A stretch of DNA of 5,939 nt from Planctomycetota bacterium (GTDB lineage Bacteria > Planctomycetota > Phycisphaerae > Phycisphaerales > SM1A02), in contig RFQW01000116.1 of assembly GCA_009924765.1 (NCBI GenBank), forward strand, positions 1 through 5,939, read 5' to 3'. The position numbers were made by a program, and so were the translations under genes. Shown here piece by piece: positions 1 through 5,939 of this stretch; positions within the stretch are counted from its first letter, which is position 1, and each line of letters opens with the position of its first letter. Under the pieces are notes generated by a model that was not told where the DNA came from, searched no databases, and saw nothing but the letters and a program-made list of their open reading frames with translations.

Positions 1-2294
1 GCCGACGCCTGCTTCAGCACGCGCGCCCGCATGGCGAGCAGCGCGGTTTCGAGCTGTGGATCGGTGCCCGTGGCAAGGATCTCGTTCGGGTCCTTGCGCG
101 GCTCCTTCGGTTCCACACCCTTCTCGGGCAACGTGTCGACCGCCGTGCGCAGTTCGGCGAGCTGCTCGAGCTGATCGGGCGTCATGCGGATGCGCAGGTC
201 GGGCACCACACCCCAGTCGTCGCTTCCGGGCTTCTTGTGCACCAGACGGCCCTTCTCGGAGCCCGCTTCGGGCGGCAGCACGTAGTGCTGGGTGGTGACC
301 TTCACCGCCGCCTCCTTGGTGCGGTCCTTCAGTGGCGTCACTTCCTGCACGCTGCCCTTGCCGAAGCTGCGCTCGCCCACGATCACGGCCTTGTCATAGG
401 CCTGCAGGCAGCCGCTCAGGATCTCGCTCGCGCTGGCGCTGCTCTGGTTCACGAGCACCACGACGGGCAGATCCTTCAGCGCGGCGCGATTGGGTTCGGC
501 CGGGCGGCTGCTGGTCTTCTCGCCGAAGCGGTTCTCGGTGCTGACCAGCTCGCCATTCGGGATCCACAGGTTGCAGAAGTCGGTGGCGCTGGTGAGCAGA
601 CCGCCGGGGTTGCCGCGCAGGTCCAGCACGATGCCGTTCAGCGTGCGCTGACGACGCATGTCGTCGACCGCCTTCATGAAGTCCTCGAAGCTGTCCTCGT
701 TGAAGCTGGTCAGCCGCACATAGCCGATGCCCATGGCAGGATCGATGTACCAGTCCCAGGTGGGCTGCCCCAAGTCGGTGAGTCCGCTCTTGCGCCAGCC
801 GGTCACGGAGCGCATCTTGATGCTCTCGCGCGTCAGCGGCACATCGATCGGCTTGTCGACGCCCTCGCGCTTGATCGAGAGCGTGACCACGTCGCCCGCC
901 GGCCCGGTGATCAGATCGACCGCGCGGTTGAGCGACCAGCCCGTGGTGCTCTGGCCGTTCACGGCCATGATGCGATCCTGCGGCTTGATGCCTGCGCGCA
1001 TCGCGGGTGAACCCTCGAGCGGATTGATGATCACGATGTCGCGCTTCTCGTCGTGACGGATCAGGATGCCGACGCCCACGAAGTTGCCTTCCACCTGCTG
1101 GCGGAAACGGCGCAGGCGCTCGGGCCAGATGATCTCCGAGTACGGATCCTCGAAGCGTCGCGCGATCACGTTGGTGGCACCATCGCCGAATTCGTGCAGC
1201 AGCGCGGTTTCGGGGATGGCCACCGTGGACTCGTTCGCCTTGAGCAGCGTGTTCAGCACCTCGCGGAACAGCACCGCGTTGGCCGCGTCGGCCGGCACCT
1301 CGTTCACGCGCTTGCTGGCGTCACCGAGCGCCTTCAGCCACTCGGCGCGCTTGGCGTCGTCGCCCAGACCCGCGAAGGTTTCGCGGCACTCGGGAGTGTT
1401 CGCGAGCAGGGTGAGCGCGGACAGGCCGCCTTCGATCAGGGGCTTCCATCCACCGTTCTCGATGTGCTCGGTGGCGGCCTTGCGCAGGCCCTCGCGCAGC
1501 ATGTACGGCGTGATGCCGTCGAACTGTTCCTTCCAGTCGTTGGCGGCCGCCGGGTTGAACTCGGGGAAGGGCTCGTCGGGATCGTCGCTCTCGGCGTCGG
1601 GCTTCTTGGCCTTGGCCTTCGCCTTCGCCTTCTCCTCCGGCGTCTGCGTGGCCTTGAAGCGCTCGCTCTGCATCTTGCGCAGCTCGTGCAGGCGGCGCGG
1701 CGCGAACTCAGCCATCAGGGTCACGCGACGGCCGCTCTCGTCAAGCTGGTCGTCGATCTCGCGGAAGCGTGCCTGATCGTTGCTGTCCTCGTAGAGCGCG
1801 CGCAGGCGGAAGAGCATCTCCTGCGCCAGCAGCCAGTCGGTGGCCTTCTCGGCTTCGGCGCGGCGCGCATCCGCCTTCGCGGCCATGTCCTTGACCATGG
1901 GCGTGGCGAGTTCGGCATTCCACTCCTTGGCGTCGAGCAGGAACTTCAGGTTGGCGGCGGCGATCAGCGCATGCGTGAGGTCATTCCCCTCCATCGCCTT
2001 CTGCAGATCGGCGCGGTGCTTGGCGATCGCCTCGTCACGCGCCTTGCCCGCCTCCATGCGATGCTGATCGCGCTGGGCGATCGCGGCCTTCACGGCCTTC
2101 ACGGCATCGCTGTCGCCTTCGGGCGCCTGCTTCATCGCGGCGTCGAATGCGGCCATGTCGGCGCGCTTGGCGGCCGCCCACGCCGCATCGCTCCAGGTGC
2201 CGACATCGGCGCGTACCACACAAGCGAGCAGCAGTGTCGCGGCGAGAGCGAGCGCGTTCTGGATCGGACGGCGTGATCGGTTGTGGAGCAGCAT
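1..2294 (-). CDS. S41 family C-terminal processing peptidase with PDZ domain (3' end outside window)
   Basis: Exported serine protease of the CtpA/Tsp (tail-specific protease) family, which cleaves proteins near their C-termini in the cell envelope. 764 codons are visible from ATG at 2294; the stop lies beyond position 1. Residues 1-29 are a signal sequence: basic NRSRR, then hydrophobic ALALAATLLLAC. It holds both a possible lipobox (LLAC, Cys25) and a signal peptidase I-type site (VRA before Asp30); SRRPI is a weak Tat-like motif. Residues 30-370 are helical, charged and unassigned. Family features follow: DPYSEIIWPERLRRF (383-397), GNFVGVGI leading into the PDZ domain (about 403-480, with SPAMRAGIKPQDRI), LDLRGNPGG (557-565), SSASASEI with probable nucleophile Ser621, and GERSFGKGSVQ with general-base Lys646 and Gln650. 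The Ser-Lys spacing of 25 equals that of E. coli Tsp (430/455), so the enzyme should be active. DPQLETAL (745-752) is typical of the family's end, so few residues are probably missing. The physiological substrate is unknown. Confidence 0.95.
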   Translation of the reverse strand, partial: MLLHNRSRRPIQNALALAATLLLACVVRADVGTWSDAAWAAAKRADMAAFDAAMKQAPEGDSDAVKAVKAAIAQRDQHRMEAGKARDEAIAKHRADLQKAMEGNDLTHALIAAANLKFLLDAKEWNAELATPMVKDMAAKADARRAEAEKATDWLLAQEMLFRLRALYEDSNDQARFREIDDQLDESGRRVTLMAEFAPRRLHELRKMQSERFKATQTPEEKAKAKAKAKKPDAESDDPDEPFPEFNPAAANDWKEQFDGITPYMLREGLRKAATEHIENGGWKPLIEGGLSALTLLANTPECRETFAGLGDDAKRAEWLKALGDASKRVNEVPADAANAVLFREVLNTLLKANESTVAIPETALLHEFGDGATNVIARRFEDPYSEIIWPERLRRFRQQVEGNFVGVGILIRHDEKRDIVIINPLEGSPAMRAGIKPQDRIMAVNGQSTTGWSLNRAVDLITGPAGDVVTLSIKREGVDKPIDVPLTRESIKMRSVTGWRKSGLTDLGQPTWDWYIDPAMGIGYVRLTSFNEDSFEDFMKAVDDMRRQRTLNGIVLDLRGNPGGLLTSATDFCNLWIPNGELVSTENRFGEKTSSRPAEPNRAALKDLPVVVLVNQSSASASEILSGCLQAYDKAVIVGERSFGKGSVQEVTPLKDRTKEAAVKVTTQHYVLPPEAGSEKGRLVHKKPGSDDWGVVPDLRIRMTPDQLEQLAELRTAVDTLPEKGVEPKEPRKDPNEILATGTDPQLETALLAMRARVLKQAS
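1602..1634 (-). repeat. Imperfect hexanucleotide repeat coding a Lys-Ala tract
   Basis: On the plus strand GGCCTT/CGCCTT units are repeated in tandem, encoding alternating Lys-Ala (residues 221-231, EKAKAKAKAKK) in the protease. It is followed by an acidic stretch (DAESDDPDEP, 233-242). The segment looks like a flexible charged linker between two parts of the N-terminal region. Repeat-copy change would be in frame (two codons per unit). Confidence 0.6.
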
Positions 2295-2309
2295 GGATTG
2301 GATTCCGTT

Positions 2310-2320
2310 CCTCTTATACT
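2310..2320. promoter_or_regulatory. TATA-containing box in the divergent intergenic region, candidate -10 on both strands
   Basis: The 74 bp between the protease start (2294) and the membrane-protein start (2369) contain a single AT-rich box. Read on the plus strand it is TATACT (2315-2320), one mismatch from the sigma-70 -10 consensus, and would give a leader of about 40 nt to the ATG at 2369. Read on the minus strand it is TATAAG (2318-2313), about 19 nt before the protease ATG. On that strand the box overlaps AAGAGG (2315-2310), which could instead be a Shine-Dalgarno about 15 nt from the ATG; both cannot serve the same transcript. I found no convincing -35 hexamer for either direction, so the plus-strand reading is only moderately supported. 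Confidence 0.4.
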
Positions 2321-2356
2321 GGCATGTGGTTCGGCGGATTCATCCGTGAACCGTCC

Positions 2357-2362
2357 GGAAAG
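2357..2362 (+). promoter_or_regulatory. Ribosome binding site for the membrane protein gene
   Basis: GGAAAG lies 6 nt before the ATG at 2369. It selects this start over the in-frame ATG at 2324, which has no purine-rich site ahead of it and sits only four bases past the candidate -10 box. Confidence 0.55.
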
Positions 2363-2368
2363 TACGCG

Positions 2369-3079
2369 ATGCAGCGCAAGTCGACGTCCGATTTCCCCGC
2401 CACCCCACTGCCACAACGGCGGCCGTTCGAGAAGATCGCGGAGGGCGGCTCGGATTTGGCGGTTGGTTGCTGGGCATCGATCCCCGTCGCCGCCGGCATG
2501 GTCGTCTGGCCATATGTGGGCTTGCCGCTGGGTGCGATCGCCGCCATTGGGGCATGCTGGCGCGTTTTTGGGCTGCTTCCAGTGGCTTGGCGCGAGTTGC
2601 CCGGGGTGCAGACCTCCGGTTGGGTGCGCATCTGGATGCTGCTGGCGGTGGGCGGAACGCTGATCGGCGCCCTGGCCATGGTCGCGACGCTGTTTGCGAC
2701 TTTCGGTGCCGAACTTCCGTGGTCTGGCGCCCTTCGAGACCTGTGGCGCACCGTCACGCTGATCGAATTGCTCACGGCCGTTGTGTGGGTGGCCGGCGAG
2801 GCGCTGGATCGCGACAGCCGCTGGGCGACCGTGTTGATGGGCGTGGCGGGCATGGCGCTGGTCCTGAGCGCGGGCCTGCAAGTGCTGGTGCAGATGGCGC
2901 CCGATGCGCTGCTTCAGAGTCGGCCGATGGCGGTGCTGCTGATCCTGTTCATCACTGGCTCGGGCGTTCTGGGGGTACTGCTGGTGGCGGACGGAGCAAG
3001 CCGCGTGATGACGTCGCTGTGCTCGGACTCGCTGGAGGCCGAGTCAGGACCGACGCCGCACCGAGACACGAACAGCTAG
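2369..3079 (+). CDS. Multi-pass membrane protein of unknown function
   Basis: I do not recognise the family. The 236-residue product begins with a polar, basic N-terminus (1-28, QRKS, PQRRPFEK). About six hydrophobic segments follow, near 30-50, 51-72, 88-112, 126-146, 151-178 and 186-208, then a polar tail of about 28 residues ending HRDTNS. No cysteine pairs, charged residues within membrane segments, or nucleotide-binding motifs suggest a catalytic role. It could be a small integral inner-membrane protein. The start at 2369 is chosen for its GGAAAG site; the frame stays open upstream to an ATG at 2147, but that part is the antisense of the protease signal sequence. Strongly GC-biased third positions and the regular hydrophobic pattern support real coding. 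It is divergent from the protease and convergent with trpE, so it is probably transcribed alone. The TAG stop overlaps the trpE stop. Confidence 0.8.
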   Translation: MQRKSTSDFPATPLPQRRPFEKIAEGGSDLAVGCWASIPVAAGMVVWPYVGLPLGAIAAIGACWRVFGLLPVAWRELPGVQTSGWVRIWMLLAVGGTLIGALAMVATLFATFGAELPWSGALRDLWRTVTLIELLTAVVWVAGEALDRDSRWATVLMGVAGMALVLSAGLQVLVQMAPDALLQSRPMAVLLILFITGSGVLGVLLVADGASRVMTSLCSDSLEAESGPTPHRDTNS

Positions 3080-3080
3080 C
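3075..3080. other. Palindromic shared stop codons of convergent genes
   Basis: The six bases GCTAGC contain the TAG stop of the plus-strand membrane-protein gene (3077-3079) and the TAG stop of the minus-strand trpE (3078-3076). The coding regions overlap by four bases. No hairpin with a U-tract is visible at either 3' end, so transcripts from the two sides would have to end inside the opposing gene or by a factor-dependent route. Confidence 0.85.
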
Positions 3081-4608
3081 GCTCGACCGCGCCGGAGCCG
3101 GTATCAAAAACCTGTTCGGCCAGATCGATGGCACGACCAAGCGCCGCGGACTTGTGCATGGTCTCGCGATATTCGGCGGTGGGATCGCTGTCGAGCACCA
3201 CGCCAGCACCGGCCTGCAGGTGCATGCTCCAGGGTGCGGCGGCGTGCTTCGTGGTGGGAACCACCATGGTGCGCAGCGCGATGGCCATGTCCATGTCACC
3301 GTCGAAACCCGCCACGCCGATGCCGCCTGCGTACGGACCGCGGCGCACCGGCTCGAGCTGGTCGATGATCTGAATGGCGCGGATCTTGGGCGCGCCGGAC
3401 ACGGTGCCCACCGGCAGCGTGGCCTGCAGCGCATCCCAGGCATCCAGTCCCGGTCGAAGCGTGCCCGTGACGGTGCTGGAAAGGTGCATCACGTGGCTGT
3501 ATCGCTCCACATCCATGCAGCGATCCACGTTGACCGACCCGGCTTCGCAGACACGGCCGAGGTCGTTGCGGCCAAGATCGACGAGCATCGCGTGCTCGGC
3601 GCGCTCCTTTGGATCGGCCAGCAGTTCGCGTTCAAGTTGCGCGTCCTGCTCGGGCGACGCGCCGCGCGGACGCGTGCCCGCCAGCGGGCGATTGGTGACC
3701 GTGCGTCCGCGCACGCGACAGGCGATCTCGGGGCTGCTGGCCACCAGGATGCAGTCGCGCGCCTGCAGGTACACCTGATATGGACTTGGATTCACGATGC
3801 GCAGCGCGCGATACACCTCGAATGGGTCGATGTGGGTGGTGCGCTGCAGACGCTGCGACAGCACGATCTGGAATGCGTCCCCCGCCGCGATCGCCTCCTT
3901 GGCGCGGCGCACGGCCTGCTCGAACTGCGCCTGGGTCATGGAACCTGCCATGGGTGGCGAAGGGGCCGCATGCAGGTCGAGCGCGATCTCGCCCGTGGCC
4001 AGTGGCGCACCCGGATGCAACATCATGGCGATGGTCTGATCGATCGCCGCATCGGCGGCGGCGCGTGCCGCCCTCTCGCTGCCGTGCATGTCCAGCGGTT
4101 CGGCGGCGATGCAGTCCACCACACGCAGCGCATGGTCGAACACCGCCACGCGCCGATACATGCCAAGGTGCATGTCGGGCAGGCCCCGATCATCGCGCGG
4201 CGCGGACGCGAACGGCAACGCGCCTGGCTCGAGCCATCGCACCGCATCGAAGCCCACGAATCCCACCCAGCCGCCGTGGAACGCTTCAGGCACGGAACCG
4301 CTTCGCACGCAGTTCCAGCCGCTGCCGAGTTGCCGCGGCACCATGAGTGGATTGGGGCTCTCGAACCGCTCGACCGCGGCCCCCTCGCGAAGCACCTCCA
4401 CCTGGTTGCCGCGCGCGATCACTTCCATCGATGGCCGGGCGCCGAGCATGCTGAAGCGACCCACCGCACCACCCTGCTCCACGCTCTCAAGCAGGAAGCT
4501 GGGGGCATCACGCTCATCCGGCGCCACCAGACGGCGATAGGCCAGCACCGGCGTGAGCTGGTCGGAGGGGATCCGTCGACCGTGGATGAGCAGGTTGCCT
4601 GCGGGCAT
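3076..4608 (-). CDS. trpE: Anthranilate synthase component I (large subunit)
   Basis: Converts chorismate to anthranilate, the first committed step of tryptophan synthesis in the cytoplasm, using ammonia delivered by the glutamine amidotransferase TrpG. The 510-residue length is normal. The N-terminal domain carries LLESVE (39-44) with RFSMLG (51-56), the region that binds tryptophan for feedback inhibition. The chorismate-binding domain shows FQIVLSQR (247-254 region), SSPE (291-294), PLAGTRPRG (308-316), KERAEHAMLVDLGRNDLGR (334-352), HLSSTVTG (375-382), PVGTVSGAPK (399-408) and AGAGVVLDSDPTAEY (466-480). Glu338 and Glu479 are the likely Mg2+ ligands. Ala310 in the PLAGT motif favours TrpE over aminodeoxychorismate synthase PabB, which usually has Lys there. 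No amidotransferase domain is fused and no trpG is in view. The ATG lies 4 nt after the ruvC stop with no Shine-Dalgarno, so translation may be coupled to ruvC. There is no room for a leader-peptide attenuator between them. The stop is TAG. Confidence 0.96.
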   Translation of the reverse strand: MPAGNLLIHGRRIPSDQLTPVLAYRRLVAPDERDAPSFLLESVEQGGAVGRFSMLGARPSMEVIARGNQVEVLREGAAVERFESPNPLMVPRQLGSGWNCVRSGSVPEAFHGGWVGFVGFDAVRWLEPGALPFASAPRDDRGLPDMHLGMYRRVAVFDHALRVVDCIAAEPLDMHGSERAARAAADAAIDQTIAMMLHPGAPLATGEIALDLHAAPSPPMAGSMTQAQFEQAVRRAKEAIAAGDAFQIVLSQRLQRTTHIDPFEVYRALRIVNPSPYQVYLQARDCILVASSPEIACRVRGRTVTNRPLAGTRPRGASPEQDAQLERELLADPKERAEHAMLVDLGRNDLGRVCEAGSVNVDRCMDVERYSHVMHLSSTVTGTLRPGLDAWDALQATLPVGTVSGAPKIRAIQIIDQLEPVRRGPYAGGIGVAGFDGDMDMAIALRTMVVPTTKHAAAPWSMHLQAGAGVVLDSDPTAEYRETMHKSAALGRAIDLAEQVFDTGSGAVER

Positions 4609-4612
4609 CGAG

Positions 4613-5113
4613 CTAGCGTATCGCGGCGCGCCCGAGCGCCCCGCGCCGCGCGGCGCAGAGCGCGATGGCGATCGCGTCGCTCACGTCGCTCGGCCCCTTC
4701 ATGGCCCGCAGGCCACACTGCGTCATCACGGCACGGCGAACCTGATCCTTCGAGGCGTTGCCGTTGCCGGTGACGGCGCGCTTCACCTCGGCGGGCGCCA
4801 ATTCCAGCACGTCCAGATCGGATTGCGCCGCGGCCAGCAGCACCACGCCGCGACCGTGGCCCATGATGATGGCGGTGCGCACGAAGCGCGCATTGCTGAA
4901 CACGCCCTCCACCGCCATGCGGTCGGGCGCGAGTTCGGCGATCACCTCGGCGAGTTCCTGATGCAACTGGCGCAGACGCGCAGCAAGTGAACCGGTGGTG
5001 CGGATGCGCAGCACGCCAGCCTCCACCAGCTTCGGCTCAAGACTGCGTGGCGGCACCTGCACGCAGGCGTACCCGGTTCGCCGAAGACCTGGATCGATGC
5101 CGAGCACGCGCAT
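4613..5113 (-). CDS. ruvC: Crossover junction endodeoxyribonuclease RuvC
   Basis: Holliday-junction resolvase: a dimer that nicks two symmetric strands of a four-way junction during recombinational repair, normally working with the RuvAB branch-migration motor. The product is 166 residues, close to the E. coli length of 173. It starts RVLGIDPGLRRTGY, giving catalytic Asp7. The remaining acids are Glu69 (in AVEGVF) and Asp143 and Asp146 (in PSDVSDAIAIAL), matching E. coli D7, E66, D138 and D141. Phe72 matches the junction-stacking F69. Lys111 and Lys122 (VKRAVTGNGNASKDQ) match the DNA-binding K107 and K118, with the same spacing of 11. The RNase H-like fold is therefore complete and should be active. 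The ATG at 5113 follows the upstream stop by 11 nt; no Shine-Dalgarno is seen, but the GIDPG start is diagnostic. ruvA and ruvB are not adjacent, unlike the usual ruvABC order in many bacteria. trpE follows directly. Confidence 0.97.
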   Translation of the reverse strand: MRVLGIDPGLRRTGYACVQVPPRSLEPKLVEAGVLRIRTTGSLAARLRQLHQELAEVIAELAPDRMAVEGVFSNARFVRTAIIMGHGRGVVLLAAAQSDLDVLELAPAEVKRAVTGNGNASKDQVRRAVMTQCGLRAMKGPSDVSDAIAIALCAARRGALGRAAIR

Positions 5114-5124
5114 GGAGGCGAATG

Positions 5125-5939
5125 CTACGGCTGCTCCGACGCGCGGATGATCACGGTGACGGCGCTGCCCTCGGGCGGGATGTCGTCGGTGCGCGCCTTC
5201 CAGCTTGCCGGCGCCACATCCACCTTGTCCGGGATCACCGTGCGCATGGCCACCACCTCGTCACCGAAGGTGACCAGCCCCACGATGCTGCCGCTGTCGT
5301 CGGCGGCGTAGCGTTCCGATCCATCAGGCAACCGTCGGAAGCGGCTGCCCGCGAACACGAAAGCCGGCGCGGGCTGTGCCGGATCCGGACGCGTGTTGAC
5401 CATCCACTGCGCGAGCGGCTGCGTGTGCTCGCCGGTCGCATCCACCCAGCGGACCAGCACCTGCACGGGTTCGCCCTGAGGCTGGATCAACTGCAGCGCG
5501 CCTGATCGATCCACCGACCACGCACCGGGCGTTCCGGCCTGCACGCCCGCGGCGAGCAGTGCGGCGTGCTCGAATTCGATGTGCGGTGCGGTGACGACGT
5601 GGCGGTAGCTTTCGTAGGCGTCGCAGAGCCGGTGACCTTCGTCGAGGGTCGGCGCCATCCGACCACTCGGTTGCAGGCGGATCGCGGCGAACAGCGTCAG
5701 CGTCGCGGCGAGCGTGCGCGTATCGGCTTCGACGGCGCCGGGGTTGAGGAAATAGGTCCATTGTCGCGGTGACTTGCCGCGGCGACGACGGACCGGATGT
5801 TCGTCGCGCACGTACGAGCGATACAGCTTGCGGACGCGATCCTGCGTGAGACCCGTCCAATTGCAGATCGTGCGCGTGCGCGCCTCGAGCCCGATGAGGC
5901 GGAACGCCAGGTCGTGACGCAAGCGGTCGCGGCTGTAGC
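5125..5939 (-). CDS. FlhC-like N-terminal region joined to a YdjY-like C-terminal domain (5' end outside window)
   Basis: The frame is open through the right edge of the window, so the start is probably outside. Numbering here is from an internal TTG at 5922, which gives 265 residues; five more sense codons are visible upstream. Residues about 1-110 resemble FlhC-type regulators: LAFRLIGLEARTRTI, a helix-turn-helix-like WTGLTQDRVRKLYRSY (22-37), RGKSPRQWTYFL (48-59), and LCDAYESYRHVV (99-110). The four zinc-binding cysteines of FlhC, which lie toward its C-terminus, are absent. Residues about 119-265 resemble YdjY-type domains recalled from planctomycetes: HAALLAAGVQAGTPG (119-133), VLVRWVDATGEHTQPLAQW, FVFAGSRF (188-195), ERYAADDSGSIVGLVTF and IPPEGSAVTVIIR (248-260). 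YdjY proteins are usually exported, which fits poorly with a DNA-binding half. Val and Glu codon choice shifts near the join. It could be a real fusion, a transfer, or an assembly chimera; the function is not assigned. ruvC follows after 11 nt. Confidence 0.7.
   Translation of the reverse strand, partial: YSRDRLRHDLAFRLIGLEARTRTICNWTGLTQDRVRKLYRSYVRDEHPVRRRRGKSPRQWTYFLNPGAVEADTRTLAATLTLFAAIRLQPSGRMAPTLDEGHRLCDAYESYRHVVTAPHIEFEHAALLAAGVQAGTPGAWSVDRSGALQLIQPQGEPVQVLVRWVDATGEHTQPLAQWMVNTRPDPAQPAPAFVFAGSRFRRLPDGSERYAADDSGSIVGLVTFGDEVVAMRTVIPDKVDVAPASWKARTDDIPPEGSAVTVIIRASEQP

Noticed and set aside
237..1010. 257-codon plus-strand open frame opposite the protease PDZ and catalytic region
   Set aside because: The minus strand encodes conserved catalytic motifs here; the plus product has none.
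1053..2276. 407-codon plus-strand open frame opposite the protease
   Set aside because: Antisense shadow of the S41 protease coding frame; no recognisable motifs.
2324..2368. Earlier ATG at 2324 as start of the membrane protein
   Set aside because: It has no ribosome site and lies only four bases past the candidate -10 box; GGAAAG before 2369 is better.
2132..2881. 249-codon minus-strand open frame opposite the membrane protein
   Set aside because: It overlaps the protease start in another frame and gives Gln/Arg/His-rich sequence, whereas the plus frame gives regular membrane segments.
3060..3120. Intrinsic terminator between the convergent genes
   Set aside because: Only the short GCTAGC palindrome and a short A-run (inside trpE) occur; no stem-loop followed by a T-tract in either direction.
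3076..4608. PabB (aminodeoxychorismate synthase) instead of TrpE
   Set aside because: The PLAGT motif has Ala where PabB usually has Lys, and the tryptophan feedback motif LLESVE is present.
4609..4640. trp leader peptide or attenuator upstream of trpE
   Set aside because: trpE starts 4 nt after ruvC, and no Trp-codon-rich leader or terminator hairpin was seen.
2467..4773. 768-codon plus-strand open frame running through the membrane gene and opposite trpE
   Set aside because: It lies antisense to a full-length trpE with all family motifs and out of frame with the membrane protein; the product is Arg/His/Ala-rich low-complexity sequence. Long antisense frames are common in high-GC DNA.

Overview
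The window is high-GC bacterial DNA, almost entirely coding. It holds five protein genes: four on the minus strand and one on the plus strand. Both outer genes run off the window. I see no tRNA, rRNA, CRISPR array or insertion sequence, and no gene-free stretch longer than about 75 bases. The gene set suggests a planctomycete, perhaps of the Phycisphaerae: an S41 protease with a large extra N-terminal region, a YdjY-type domain (recalled as common in Planctomycetota), ruvC and trpE start codons with no obvious Shine-Dalgarno, and tight gene packing. This lineage is an inference from recalled family resemblance, not a search.

Layout from left to right. Positions 1-2294 (minus) encode an exported S41 C-terminal processing peptidase with a signal sequence, a roughly 370-residue helical N-terminal region, a PDZ domain and an intact Ser-Lys catalytic core; only its C-terminal tail is missing. 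A 74-bp divergent intergenic region carries a TATA-containing box readable as a -10 element on either strand. Positions 2369-3079 (plus) encode an unrecognised protein with about six membrane segments. Its stop codon interlocks with that of trpE in one GCTAGC palindrome, leaving no space between the convergent genes.

Positions 5939 to 3076 (minus) form a likely transcription unit: a regulator-like/YdjY-like gene open at the window edge, then ruvC 11 nt downstream, then trpE 4 nt after ruvC. RuvC is the Holliday-junction resolvase with all catalytic acids present. TrpE is the large subunit of anthranilate synthase with feedback-site and chorismate-binding motifs. The two functions are unrelated, so the cluster looks like co-transcription by proximity; ruvA, ruvB, trpG and other trp genes are not in the window.

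The most unusual item is the gene at the right edge. Its N-terminal half looks like an FlhC-type flagellar regulator, while its C-terminal half looks like a planctomycete YdjY domain. Codon choice changes at the join (Val mostly GTC before, mostly GTG after). It is either a genuine fusion or transfer, or a chimeric assembly joint; the sequence alone does not decide this.
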